A stretch of DNA of 64,000 bases from Candidatus Vicinibacter affinis (GTDB taxonomy: Bacteria > Bacteroidota > Bacteroidia > Chitinophagales > Saprospiraceae): the NCBI GenBank assembly GCA_016714365.1, contig JADJNH010000008.1, positions 1 through 64,000 of the forward strand, given 5' to 3'. This document shows positions 32,801 to 41,192 of this stretch, piece after piece. Below the pieces are notes generated by a model, which had not been told where the DNA came from, did not search any database, and saw nothing but the letters and a program-made list of their open reading frames with translations. The position numbers and the translations under genes are program-made. Position 1 is the first letter of the stretch. The number at the start of each line of letters is the position of its first letter.

Positions 32801-35121
32801 GCAAAACAACCTTAGACACCGTTTCGGTAGTTACAGACACAGCCAGAATATCCCTCACCAATGATGGCCAAGTTTATAAAACAATTCCGCTTTCCGAATA
32901 CAGGCAGAAGGTTGATACATTTTCATTTTCTTCTGATACGATCCGGATTTCATTATCTGGGGACCAGGAAAGATATAAGGCTATTTACCTACCAAATGTT
33001 ACAGATACCGATGATCAATATATTGACACATTTCGGGTTAACTCCGGCAATGTTGAATTAAGTCTTAATGGAGACGGCCGGGCAGTAAGTACCGTGGCTG
33101 TGACATCCATTGCCCCGGTGCAGGCAGTTAGTGCCGGAACAGGTATTTCGGTCAGTGGCACAAGCACCATCACCGTTACCAACACCGGGGACCTTAGCAA
33201 TACCAATGAAATTCAGACAATAGACACTTTTGAAATTAATTCAAACACACTAAGAGCCAGTTTATCAAGTGACGGCCAGGCGTTTAAAACAGTTTCTTTG
33301 GCTGCTTATCTTGACAATACGGATTCTCAGGTGGTGGACACTTTTAATTATTCATCCGATACCTTGAGATTGAGTATTTCAGGTGATGGGCAAAAATATA
33401 AAACCATCTACCTTCCGAATGTAGCGGACACGGATGATCAAACACTTTCGATTACTGCCGGAAAAGGCACAATTTCGATATCAGAAGGAAACTCAATTCA
33501 GTTGGCAGATTCCTCAGCAACAAATGAGGCCTGGACCATTGACGGAGATGATGCAGACACCGAGGTTATTTCAAATCAAACAGTAAAATTCGAGGGGGCA
33601 GGAATTATAACCACCGATTATGTCCCGGCATCAGATAAGATAATTATTACCGGAACGGAGGTTGACGGATCAATAACCAATGAGATTCAAACCATTGATA
33701 CCTTAACTCATTCAAGTGATACCCTAAGAATCAGTTTAAGTAGTGACGGCCAAAGATATAAAGCGGTCTATGTTCCGACAGGTGCAGACGACCAAACCAT
33801 TGATACTTTCCAATTATCCGGAAACACTTTAAGATTAAGCCTTGAAGCAGACGGACAAGCATATAAGACCGTTGACTTAAGCAAGTATGTTGATACAACA
33901 TTTGCGGTCAATGGAACAAGGATTTCAAATGATACTCTTTATTGGGGGTCGCAAAGTTCAAGCACTGACAATGGAAGTACATTAATCCATGACACATATA
34001 TCTGGCAGGGTGGCAATGATATAACTTTCTTTAATAACAGTGACGGACCAGATAAGCCTTCATTGTATTTGTCAGCTGTAAATGATGTATGGATTGGTGC
34101 AAATTCCACAAGTACAGCAGGGACAGCAGGAGCAGCAGGCAAACCAAGTGTTTATTTAAGATACGGAAGCTCTGGTGCATATTCATTTGGTGTAAATAAC
34201 GCATCAAATTTGAATGCATTGGGAGCCGGGGCGGTTAATTTTGGAACAAATGGTTCAGCAAGTGGGGCGAGTTCTAAAAATTTTAGTGATGATGGTGTTG
34301 CAAGTTCTACCCACTCAATAAATATGGGTCGAAGTGGCGAGGCAAAAACTGATTCTTACGCATGGAACTCAGGGGCCTTCGGTTCTGCAGCTAATTTCGC
34401 AGCCTTCAATACCGGCTATGATGGAGATGCAACCAATTATTATTCTGTAAACACCGCAAGGGTGGGTCTTGCGTCTGGTTATTCATCGGTTAATATGGGC
34501 CAATCAGGTGTTTCAAGTGGAGCCGATGCCAAGAATTTTGGAAATGGAGGACAAGCATCAGGAGATCATGCAATAGGATTTTCCAAATTTAATGTGACAT
34601 CCGGAAATTATGGAATGAACGGTTCTTATTATACCGAATCTCATGCCTACGGACAATCAAGATGGGGTTATTTCGGTACAGACCACAATTCTCAAAGTGC
34701 CTCCGGGTGGGTGGCAGATAATATACTTTTCGCAATTGACAACGGAAAAGAGGACACTGTAAGAAGTTCAGCATTAACTGCAACAGCGAGGGGATGGTTT
34801 CAGCTTCGAGATATAGGAACAACTCAATCCAACATTTCAAGCGCATCACAAGCCCCTAAAGCAGCCTTGGAGGTTGTATCTACTGTTTCAGGATTTATTC
34901 CACCAGGGGGAACACTTACCCAAAGGAATACAATCTGGAATGAGGGATCACAGACGGGAAACTTTACAGCCACCTACACAAAGGGTTGGCAGTCAATTTC
35001 GGGGTCCAACATCATGGACCAAAATGGCCTTCAATTTCAAGTTATGAACGAATATGGGGGGACATCATTGTACGCATTGAGATACAATGGTTCGGGATAT
35101 TATTGGCATCAAATATATTAA
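29887..35121 (+). CDS. Giant repeat tail fiber with N-terminal signal peptide
   Basis: A 1745-residue fiber from the ATG at 29887. The N-terminus MRILFFFLIPFFAFGQ is a Sec signal peptide (positive start, hydrophobic core, A-F-G cleavage-like end). Residues about 95-1350 contain about 22 repeats of roughly 38-45 residues with core D-T-F-x-x-S-S-D-T-L-R-L-S-x-x-G-D-G-Q-x-Y-K-T. Their linkers alternate between D-N-T-D-x-Q and D-T-D-D-Q types, giving a two-repeat period. The C-terminal part is YadA-head-like (repeated S-x-N-x-G blocks). It is likely a long beta-structured fiber for host recognition; why it has an export signal is unclear. Confidence 0.8.
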   Translation: MRILFFFLIPFFAFGQYQNSPNKIVLGNQTTGKGLIYYGSGAPAYTPINNKNSYHYVDTTTDVFWYWDFTSMLWDTVTVSGGGGGGTDSQVIDTFTYSSDTLKLSMSGDGQMYKYIIIPGSSDDQNIDTFSVVSDTIRLSLQSDGQKYKYINLLPYKDNTDTQTIYWNSGTGNLTIFGGNTISLDGRYLTTEADASITNELQTIDTFSIVSDSIRLSLTQDGQKYKALSLSSYLDNTDSQSIDTFSISSNTLRLSITGDGQAYKTVNLSSYLDNTDSQAIDTFSFSSDTLRISVSGDGQKYKTVYMPSVADTDDQNLSFGTKTGVTIPLNISDGAAVNLDQGTNIEITRDASNYITFKGTTTIDTSTYASDTLKLSLTNDGQATKKIYIPQTVDTDDQTLSRSFDTIFISQGNYVILPVDINTDFQTFDTAQISSDTLRLSLENDMVPVYKFNLKPYLDNTDAQVVDTFNYTLDTLRLSIFGDGQKYKTIYLPNVSDTDDQYVDTFDISANSLRVSLQGDGQALKTVSLASYLDNTDSQVIDTFNYSLDTLRLSISGDAQKYKTIYLPNITDTDDQYVDTLDISGNNLRISLQGDNQALKTVSLSPYLDNTDSQTIDTMDVYGGVFLRTSLSGDGQAAKLVDLTNFYNIITVQTKSGNILPLRSSTAVTDLSVTEGDNITLTKNGTYQFTIDSRPTIDTFSYSSDTLRVSINGDQQKYKTVYIPAGADDQTLSISAGKGTVSISEGNSIQLADSSATNEGTLGVSAGAANTSVITSNTSGANGVTVQASGIISISESTSSNGGTITLTAVESDGSSTNELQTLSISGGKGSITLSAGGGTVTLNDSSSTNEIQTIDTFDINSNNLLLSISSDGQALKTVSLSPYLDNTDAQQIDTFSYSLDTIRLSIAGDAQKYKTIYVPSISDTDDQSLSFGTKSGVTIPLNIQDGSGVNFDEGTNIEITRDASNYITFKGKTTLDTVSVVTDTARISLTNDGQVYKTIPLSEYRQKVDTFSFSSDTIRISLSGDQERYKAIYLPNVTDTDDQYIDTFRVNSGNVELSLNGDGRAVSTVAVTSIAPVQAVSAGTGISVSGTSTITVTNTGDLSNTNEIQTIDTFEINSNTLRASLSSDGQAFKTVSLAAYLDNTDSQVVDTFNYSSDTLRLSISGDGQKYKTIYLPNVADTDDQTLSITAGKGTISISEGNSIQLADSSATNEAWTIDGDDADTEVISNQTVKFEGAGIITTDYVPASDKIIITGTEVDGSITNEIQTIDTLTHSSDTLRISLSSDGQRYKAVYVPTGADDQTIDTFQLSGNTLRLSLEADGQAYKTVDLSKYVDTTFAVNGTRISNDTLYWGSQSSSTDNGSTLIHDTYIWQGGNDITFFNNSDGPDKPSLYLSAVNDVWIGANSTSTAGTAGAAGKPSVYLRYGSSGAYSFGVNNASNLNALGAGAVNFGTNGSASGASSKNFSDDGVASSTHSINMGRSGEAKTDSYAWNSGAFGSAANFAAFNTGYDGDATNYYSVNTARVGLASGYSSVNMGQSGVSSGADAKNFGNGGQASGDHAIGFSKFNVTSGNYGMNGSYYTESHAYGQSRWGYFGTDHNSQSASGWVADNILFAIDNGKEDTVRSSALTATARGWFQLRDIGTTQSNISSASQAPKAALEVVSTVSGFIPPGGTLTQRNTIWNEGSQTGNFTATYTKGWQSISGSNIMDQNGLQFQVMNEYGGTSLYALRYNGSGYYWHQIY

Positions 35122-35122
35122 A

Positions 35123-36607
35123 ATGAAATTAAAATTATTATTTGTATTTTTATTTATTGGCTGTTCACTTTATGGACAGAGAACCAAAATGAAATATTCA
35201 GAAATTACTGACACATTAAAATTTAATTCAAAAACTGCAACAGGTATTTATACAACAGGAGGCAGCGCAGATTCAAATAAATTACTTCATGCCGGAGTAA
35301 TAAATTCTTTCGGAAAAGATACAGCATTTTTTTATCCTGAAAACTATGGTGCAATTGTTAATGACACTTTGGATGATCGGTCAGCGATACAATCCGCAAT
35401 TGATGCAGCCTGTAATAAAGGAGGTGGGATAGTTTGGTTAGCGAAAGGAGAATACAGATTAAAATCTTCGGCATCAAGAGGGATATATCAATCAAGTTTG
35501 CACGTTTGTTCCAACGTGACATTAATGGGTCAGGGTTTTCAATGTGTAATTAAAACAACATTAACCACATCAGGAACTCATGTAATATCATTACAGCATG
35601 CAGGAAGTAATATCGTATTAAGGGATTTTCAAATAAAATCCGATTCATCCTATGCAACGGCAGGAATATTTTCAGAATATGGAGTCACGAATTTAACTAT
35701 ATCAAGGGTCAAAATTGATCGTGGTACTTGTTGGGGAATCAATTTAAAAGATTGCTCAAAAGGACTTATTGAGAATTGCGACATCCAAAACGGAGGGGCA
35801 TGTCATGGAATAGAAGTTGGAAATTCAAACGGATATGTTGTGAGGAATTGTGAATTTTATTCCAACGTTACAAAGACATATCACCCATCAAGAGGGAACG
35901 GTATTGAATTTTATAATGATGATACAAGAGAGCCGAAATCTTACGGTAATCTAATTGAAGGCAATCACGTACACCATATTGGCGGTGGTATATCTATCTG
36001 GGGTGACTCGCTCACTTCAGTAATTGGAAATACAATTCACATGATTTCTGGTCATGGATTAGTTGTTACTACTTGGAAGGGGGCAGATACAATTCTAAAT
36101 GTTGGAATTAAAATAATTGGTAACACAATCAAGGGAACAGGATATATTAATAATTCCTCAGTAGGAATGCTTATTGAAGCAACCAATAGAGATATATTAG
36201 TAGCTAACAATATGTTGGATTCCATCATATCACTTGATGCTGGTTATGGTGGAGGTGTTGGTATTCACAACTCAGCCGATGGAACAATCTTAGAAGGCAA
36301 TATAGTACAACACGCATACATCAACGGAATTTCAAATGATGCAAATTATTGTGTCATTAATAATAATCGAGTATTTAATTGCTCAGTATTGACAGATAAT
36401 GCATATCGAGGCATTTCAAATTCAGGAGATTGGTGTACGATTGTGGGCAATGTAGTTCATGATACAAGGTCCAATTCGAGAATGGATTTTTGCATTTATG
36501 TACCCGGAGATAATAATACAATAGTAGGAAATAATACAGCCGGAGGAAGTAACGGAAACATTTATGTCTCTGGAACTGGAAACATTCAAGGGAACAATAA
36601 AGAATAA
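35123..36607 (+). CDS. Beta-helix tailspike with lipoprotein-type signal
   Basis: A 494-residue protein from the ATG at 35123. MKLKLLFVFLFIGCSLYGQ has a lipobox-like F-I-G-C, with Cys at residue 14 as the potential lipidation site. From residue about 70 it is a right-handed beta-helix of the pectate-lyase-3 type (N-Y-G-A-I-V-N-D-T-L-D-D-R-S-A-I-Q-S-A-I-D, then G-G-G-I-V-W-L-A-K-G-E-Y, and repeated N-x-I-x-G-N turns). Such domains in phages are polysaccharide-cleaving tailspikes. The signal peptide parallels that of the preceding fiber. Confidence 0.75.
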   Translation: MKLKLLFVFLFIGCSLYGQRTKMKYSEITDTLKFNSKTATGIYTTGGSADSNKLLHAGVINSFGKDTAFFYPENYGAIVNDTLDDRSAIQSAIDAACNKGGGIVWLAKGEYRLKSSASRGIYQSSLHVCSNVTLMGQGFQCVIKTTLTTSGTHVISLQHAGSNIVLRDFQIKSDSSYATAGIFSEYGVTNLTISRVKIDRGTCWGINLKDCSKGLIENCDIQNGGACHGIEVGNSNGYVVRNCEFYSNVTKTYHPSRGNGIEFYNDDTREPKSYGNLIEGNHVHHIGGGISIWGDSLTSVIGNTIHMISGHGLVVTTWKGADTILNVGIKIIGNTIKGTGYINNSSVGMLIEATNRDILVANNMLDSIISLDAGYGGGVGIHNSADGTILEGNIVQHAYINGISNDANYCVINNNRVFNCSVLTDNAYRGISNSGDWCTIVGNVVHDTRSNSRMDFCIYVPGDNNTIVGNNTAGGSNGNIYVSGTGNIQGNNKE

Positions 36608-36611
36608 GCTC

Positions 36612-36887
36612 ATGAGTTTAAAACAAATCACAGATAGCCTCTTTGGAATGGAGGCCATGATAGGATGGTTAAGTTCGGGATTTTTGCTCATTGTGAATCT
36701 TGCCGTAAATTCAAAAGTGATTGATGGAATTACAGCATGGGCAGGAGCAGCATTTGCAATTGGCACTGGTTTTTTTGCAATGCTCAGAATGTATGAGTCC
36801 TGGAAAGAGGCAAAAGCAAAAAGAAAAATTGTTGAACATCAATTGGATGAAGAACATCAGTCGGATGATGAACACATTGGAATATGA
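36612..36887 (+). CDS. Two-helix membrane protein, holin candidate
   Basis: A 91-residue protein, MSLKQITDSLFGMEAMIGWL, with two hydrophobic helices (W-L-S-S-G-F-L-L-I-V-N-L-A-V and A-W-A-G-A-A-F-A-I-G-T-G-F-F-A-M-L) and a charged C-terminal tail rich in Glu/His/Asp. Its size and topology resemble class II holins. It starts 5 bases after the tailspike. An alternative is a membrane protein needed for fiber or receptor function. Confidence 0.5.
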   Translation: MSLKQITDSLFGMEAMIGWLSSGFLLIVNLAVNSKVIDGITAWAGAAFAIGTGFFAMLRMYESWKEAKAKRKIVEHQLDEEHQSDDEHIGI

Positions 36888-36906
36888 GTAAATTATATTA
36901 ATTTTG
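36877..36906 (+). promoter_or_regulatory. Bacteroidota-type promoter before the 36914 gene
   Basis: TTG at 36877-36879, 19 bases, then TAATTTTG at 36899-36906, matching the -33/-7 pattern. The ATG is only 8 bases after the -7 box, so transcription would start at or just inside the gene, implying a near-leaderless mRNA. Confidence 0.4.
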
Positions 36907-36913
36907 CATTACT

Positions 36914-37897
36914 ATGATTGAGAAATACACCTGTATTGAATTTCCCTATTTTAAAATTATAGGAGACTGTAATGATGAAGGGTCGAGCGGTTTATTTCTC
37001 AATGGAATTCCGGGGATAACTCTTAAGAGAGCATCAGCAATTGCAGACGAAAATTATCTTTCCGGATTAGAATTAATTCGGGCAGACGAAAAGGAAAGTG
37101 TCGAGACTGTAATCAGGGATATTTTAATGGAAATATCGGACACCATAAACACCGGATTGATTCACTCAAGCAAGGATAAGAAAATAGTGTATCATGAAGA
37201 TGCTGAATATGTGGCACCAGGAACAACCGGAATAAAAATAGTTTCAAATAATACTGATCCTTATTCCTCTACTTTGATTCATTACTTGGAGTTTTACTCT
37301 AAAACAGCCGGTGGAAATATCACTTATACCATAAAAGACGGAGAAGACACCACAACGATCACCCAGGCACTTTTAAAAGGGTACAATAAGATTCAAATAG
37401 ATTACACCTGTCGAAATAATTTGGTTTATATAACCGCTGATTTTGGTGCTGAGGAATTGATCAAGGACAGTTTATCTTCATGCAAGTGTTACAATACTTG
37501 TGCAATAGTAAGTCCGGTGGATGGCAGCTATGAGGATGTTGATGATAATGTTTTGGGTTATCAGATTTCTTGCATTTGTGATGACGTGCCGTTAATTTGT
37601 CGATTTGCCGAGTACATAAAGAATGCGGTCAGATTCCAATTAGGAATCAAATTAATGACACGGTTGCTTGTTTCTGACAATGCCGTTCCAGTGGTTTACA
37701 AAGGCCAGGACCAGGCAAAATACTTGCTTAAATTGTGGTCCGGTGGAATTGATACGGTGACGGGCAAAATGATTCCTGGTGAATACTTTTTAGAGATCAA
37801 AAAAATAAGTAAAATGATTCGTAATTTTCTAAAATCAAACAGTTCGGTTTGTTTTGGTTGCGAGTCAAATTTTAAAATCGTTTCAAATTTACCCTAA
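36914..37897 (+). CDS. Unknown Cys-containing structural protein
   Basis: A 327-residue protein starting MIEKYTCIEFPYFKIIGDC, with Cys clusters (S-C-K-C-Y-N-T-C, S-C-I-C-D-D-V-P-L-I-C-R) and a C-terminal helical region K-I-S-K-M-I-R-N-F-L. It overlaps the next small ORF by one base and lies ahead of connector-like genes, so a head-tail connector or neck protein is possible. No family recognised. Confidence 0.45.
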   Translation: MIEKYTCIEFPYFKIIGDCNDEGSSGLFLNGIPGITLKRASAIADENYLSGLELIRADEKESVETVIRDILMEISDTINTGLIHSSKDKKIVYHEDAEYVAPGTTGIKIVSNNTDPYSSTLIHYLEFYSKTAGGNITYTIKDGEDTTTITQALLKGYNKIQIDYTCRNNLVYITADFGAEELIKDSLSSCKCYNTCAIVSPVDGSYEDVDDNVLGYQISCICDDVPLICRFAEYIKNAVRFQLGIKLMTRLLVSDNAVPVVYKGQDQAKYLLKLWSGGIDTVTGKMIPGEYFLEIKKISKMIRNFLKSNSSVCFGCESNFKIVSNLP

Positions 37898-38052
37898 TGG
37901 CTTGTTGTACAGGAGGACCAAGGATCGGAGGGGCCGGACTGGTCACACAATCTAAAGGAAAGACAAGAGAACAGATACTTGAGGAATTGCGCCAAGCGCA
38001 GCAGCCTATCGAAGTGGACGGAGGTTATATTATTAAGATAGTTGGAACTTAA
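37897..38052 (+). CDS. Small unknown Gly-rich protein
   Basis: A 51-residue ORF, MACCTGGPRIGGAGLVTQSK, whose ATG overlaps the previous stop (TAATGG). It has two adjacent Cys and a charged helix R-E-Q-I-L-E-E-L-R-Q-A. It overlaps the TTG-initiated next gene. The tight coupling suggests it is real. Function unknown. Confidence 0.45.
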   Translation: MACCTGGPRIGGAGLVTQSKGKTREQILEELRQAQQPIEVDGGYIIKIVGT

Positions 38053-38503
38053 AGTCTTTGTAAACAAATTGGAAACTGCTGACGACTGTTTGAAGTCTGA
38101 TGGCACTATCGAATTGGCATCTTTACAGCTGCTAAAAAAATCCATATTGGACAGAGTGTTCAATAAGGATGGTGGCGTTGCTACAGATGGAACACCATTA
38201 GGAGAATATAAATCTGTGAGTTACTTGGAGCGGAGAAATGTTAATAAGAATTTTACCAACATACTAAAAAATCTATACTACAACGGTGATATGTTTAATT
38301 CAATTGTCACCGGATTAAAAGGGGATCAGTTAGGACTTGGATTTAACAATAAAGATATAGCTGAGATTGCAAGACACCAGGAGAATTCAGAAAATCAGGT
38401 TGATAGAGATATATTTTATCCTACCATTGATGAAATTGAGTTGGTGCGAGAAGATTTAAGGCAGAACATTATCAATAAAATAAGGGAATGCTTCAAGACT
38501 TAA
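38042..38503 (+). CDS. Tail completion / virion morphogenesis-like protein
   Basis: A 153-residue protein from a TTG overlapping the previous ORF. The segment I-A-R-H-Q-E-N-S-E-N-Q-V-D-R-D-I-F-Y-P-T-I-D-E resembles the H-x-x-G-x-x-x-x-P-x-R-x-F-L region of gpG/gpS-type tail-completion proteins, and the C-terminus is a helix. It overlaps the next gene by 16 bases. The match is partial and uncertain. Confidence 0.4.
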   Translation: MELKVFVNKLETADDCLKSDGTIELASLQLLKKSILDRVFNKDGGVATDGTPLGEYKSVSYLERRNVNKNFTNILKNLYYNGDMFNSIVTGLKGDQLGLGFNNKDIAEIARHQENSENQVDRDIFYPTIDEIELVREDLRQNIINKIRECFKT

Positions 38504-38922
38504 AGAACATAATCGACATCAAAGCACCATTCTTCAAGTTACTGACTGAATGGGGTCCAATTGATGCACACAAATCAATTTATGCATACTATATTAAGGA
38601 TGTAACTGATTCTAATATTGATGTAGAGGAATTGGCCTGTGACTGTTTTGCAATTCGCAAAAAGAAAACAACGGTAATATATTTCCAGTACGATTCCAAT
38701 TTGGAAATCGACAATTTGGAGAAACTTATTTTATATAACATTTGCGCCTTAAGTGGTGTACCCAAAAAAATATCACATGATACCGAAAAGATTTACAAGG
38801 AGTTAACCAAGCAAGATTTAAGGGATTGCGATTTAAAATTAATGGCTATCACTTTTGATTTTGTGGATGAAATACAGATTTGCGATTGTGAAATAGAAAT
38901 ATGTGTGAACTATGATATTTGA
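38488..38922 (+). CDS. Unknown connector-region protein
   Basis: A 144-residue protein, MLQDLKNIIDIKAPFFKLLT, with alternating strands and two Cys-rich sites (L-A-C-D-C-F, Q-I-C-D-C-E-I-E-I-C). Its position between the completion-like protein and a membrane protein suggests neck or tail assembly. It overlaps both neighbours by 11-16 bases. No family recognised. Confidence 0.45.
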   Translation: MLQDLKNIIDIKAPFFKLLTEWGPIDAHKSIYAYYIKDVTDSNIDVEELACDCFAIRKKKTTVIYFQYDSNLEIDNLEKLILYNICALSGVPKKISHDTEKIYKELTKQDLRDCDLKLMAITFDFVDEIQICDCEIEICVNYDI

Positions 38923-39340
38923 TTGGATGAATTATATTACTATCCTGGCCTTATCCATTGTGTGTGTGGGTCTTGGTGTGGCAATGGATGATTGGATGAA
39001 GCCGGGAAAAATATTTAGTTTCTTGAGGTTTTGGACCTTTTGGGTTACAAAAGGAGATATGTTATTTTACAATGCCTTAAAAAATAACGATGTAGATTAT
39101 GAGACTTGGGCCAATGGTATCAATGATGTGTATTGGAGACACGCCAAGAAAAGTTTCTTAATGATGGGTATGTTGTGCGTTTCATGTATCACTTATCGGA
39201 TTGTTTTGTTGGCTGTTTTATTGCATACTTTTTATGTTTCTGAATGCGATTGGGTACTTAAAAATTACTTGATCGAAGGAGGGAAGACATTAATATTTTC
39301 AACGGGTTTAAGTTATTACATTCTTAGATTATTGCCATGA
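38912..39340 (+). CDS. Integral membrane protein
   Basis: A 142-residue protein, MIFDWMNYITILALSIVCVG, with three likely membrane helices: residues 7-25, about 84-108 (M-M-G-M-L-C-V-S-C-I-T-Y-R-I-V-L-L-A-V) and about 125-141 (T-L-I-F-S-T-G-L-S-Y-Y-I-L-R). The loops are charged. It lies in a block of structural genes, which is unusual for a virion component; a role at the host membrane during assembly, infection or superinfection control is possible. Confidence 0.55.
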   Translation: MIFDWMNYITILALSIVCVGLGVAMDDWMKPGKIFSFLRFWTFWVTKGDMLFYNALKNNDVDYETWANGINDVYWRHAKKSFLMMGMLCVSCITYRIVLLAVLLHTFYVSECDWVLKNYLIEGGKTLIFSTGLSYYILRLLP

Positions 39341-39921
39341 GTACAGTTTGTAAGTCACCATTTTTTGTAGGCTGTTTCGGACATTGTGATGTCCTTGACA
39401 CCTCATTGAATGCGTTACAAACTGGGGATCATTTAATAAAATTCCAAAAGAAAGGACAAAATTTAAGCGTTCCAATTCCTTTAGAAAGTGGAGACGACAT
39501 AGTAATTCCAAACGGATTATTTTCAGAAGATGGCCGTACTTTTTTCATGATTAAAAATCCTGATGAAAGTTGGTTATCAGTGGAACATGAGGGAAAAATT
39601 TACAACAAATTTTATATTGATATTAGTATCTTTGCAGAGGACTGTGAAGAGAACAGCGAAGGAGTCCCTTGTGATGCAACCCTAAATTTACAAGACTATA
39701 TTTTTTGTGAACCTTCGGGTTGTGAAATATTTTCAAAGGTACTTGGTAATTATTATGATGTTACCGTACCGATCAGTGAACACAAAATTACAGCACCCTA
39801 TATGGCTGTATTATATAAGGAGAGTGGAGAAGAAGTTTCGGTTGTTGTTGAGCGTCTTGGGACGTCAATGAGAATCGTATCTAATATTAATCTTTTAGAT
39901 CACACCTTAATTATAAAATAA
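39337..39921 (+). CDS. Unknown beta-rich structural protein
   Basis: A 194-residue protein starting MSTVCKSPFFVGCFGHC, with the rest predominantly beta strands (V-P-I-P-L-E-S-G-D-D-I-V-I-P). It overlaps the preceding membrane protein by 4 bases (ATGA) and the following fiber gene by one base, placing it in the second appendage operon. It may be a fiber-base or baseplate-associated adaptor. Confidence 0.45.
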   Translation: MSTVCKSPFFVGCFGHCDVLDTSLNALQTGDHLIKFQKKGQNLSVPIPLESGDDIVIPNGLFSEDGRTFFMIKNPDESWLSVEHEGKIYNKFYIDISIFAEDCEENSEGVPCDATLNLQDYIFCEPSGCEIFSKVLGNYYDVTVPISEHKITAPYMAVLYKESGEEVSVVVERLGTSMRIVSNINLLDHTLIIK

Positions 39922-40664
39922 TGGCAGCTAAAGAATTTTATCATGACATAGACCTCGTCAAAGTCTCGCAAATTATAAACGGAAGGGTTTATAATAGAAC
40001 AACGGCAGAGAGAACAACTCTTGCAGGAACATTATCGACAACCCACAAGGGTTTGTTTGTCTGGGATACAGACCTTTCCAGTCTCTGGATATGGAACGGA
40101 TCAGCATTTGTTAGCCCTGGGGCAGTAGCCGGAGCAATGACATTTAAGGGTGTTGTTGCTTACAACGCATCAGAACCCGGCTCACCTGCTACCGGAGATT
40201 ACTATGTTTTCTCCACCGCAGGAACAAATACATGGGAGTCTTCCGATGTAGTTCAGATTGGAGACTCTGTTGTATGGGATGGCACAAACTGGAAATTTAT
40301 TCAGGGCAATGTATTGGCAGCAAGCGAAACTGTTGCAGGAGTTATTGAAATTGCAACAACTGGCGAAACTAATACTGGTACAGATGATGTAAGGGCGGTT
40401 ACTCCGTTAAAATTAGCAGGGTATGCAACCACTAAGGCTTTTGCTAAAACATACTACGCTGGCTCATTGTCATTGGTGGCGAATACTCCTTTGACAGTTT
40501 CACATTCACTTGCTTTGCAAAACAGGAATGCTTGTGTTGTTATGGTTTGGGATTCCACACATTCGGCTATAAGTGTTGATGTTGATTCGGTTGATGTGAA
40601 TTCATTGACCATCACCTCGGCAGTAGCTTTGACTGGTGCGCAAATTTGTATAGTCGGATTTTAA
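39921..40664 (+). CDS. Phage tail fiber protein
   Basis: A 247-residue protein. Residues 40-110 contain short repeated blocks (G-L-F-V-W-D-T-D-L-S-S-L-W-I-W-N-G, G-D-S-V-V-W-D-G-T-N-W-K-F) typical of fiber shafts. The segment A-A-S-E-T-V-A-G-V-I-E-I-A-T-T-G-E-T then N-T-G-T-D-D-V-R-A-V-T-P-L-K-L-A is the classical phage tail-fiber repeat. A short beta-rich C-terminal tip follows. It mediates receptor contact as a trimer. Confidence 0.75.
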   Translation: MAAKEFYHDIDLVKVSQIINGRVYNRTTAERTTLAGTLSTTHKGLFVWDTDLSSLWIWNGSAFVSPGAVAGAMTFKGVVAYNASEPGSPATGDYYVFSTAGTNTWESSDVVQIGDSVVWDGTNWKFIQGNVLAASETVAGVIEIATTGETNTGTDDVRAVTPLKLAGYATTKAFAKTYYAGSLSLVANTPLTVSHSLALQNRNACVVMVWDSTHSAISVDVDSVDVNSLTITSAVALTGAQICIVGF

Positions 40665-40666
40665 GA

Positions 40667-41188
40667 ATGGCTGACAAACTTCAAAACCCTTTAGATATAG
40701 TTGAATTAGCCGCTTCTCCGGGTTCACCGGGGAGCGGCTATAAGCGTATTTATGCTAAATCAGATGGACAGATTTATGCAAAAGATTCAAGCGGAAATGA
40801 AGTTTTATATACCACATCAGAATTTGACATCGTATATATAATTGATGGTGGCGGTTCAGTAATTACAACAGGGGTTAAGGGAGGATTATTTATTTCATTC
40901 CCATACAAAATAATTGAATGGACATTAGCCAGTATTGACCCTGCAACAACAAGCGGTTCAATAGTTTTGGACATCTGGACCGACACCCAGGCTAATTTTC
41001 CACCAACTGTAGGAGACACCATTACGGCAGCTGCCAAGCCTACAATCACGACATCGACTAAAGGGCAAAGTTCAACATTGACAGGGTGGACAGTTTCGCA
41101 AACGGCAGGGCGTTGGGTTTATTTTAATGTCGATTCTGTAACGAGTTTAAAAATGGTAGCGATAACTTTAAAATGTATTAGAACTTAA
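40667..41188 (+). CDS. Appendage/fiber-associated protein
   Basis: A 173-residue protein from the ATG at 40667, two bases after the previous stop. It opens with a fiber-type segment (G-Y-K-R-I-Y-A-K-S-D-G-Q-I-Y-A-K-D-S-S-G-N-E) similar to a fiber attachment region, then a Thr/Ser-rich beta-sandwich (G-S-I-V-L-D-I-W-T-D-T-Q-A-N-F-P-P). Likely a tip or adhesin domain. Confidence 0.55.
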   Translation: MADKLQNPLDIVELAASPGSPGSGYKRIYAKSDGQIYAKDSSGNEVLYTTSEFDIVYIIDGGGSVITTGVKGGLFISFPYKIIEWTLASIDPATTSGSIVLDIWTDTQANFPPTVGDTITAAAKPTITTSTKGQSSTLTGWTVSQTAGRWVYFNVDSVTSLKMVAITLKCIRT

Positions 41189-41192
41189 AAAT

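Noticed and set aside
30150..33900. Regularly spaced repeats suggesting a CRISPR array
   Set aside because: The repeats are degenerate protein-coding repeats about 120 bases long in one continuous fiber gene, without identical repeat units and unique spacers.
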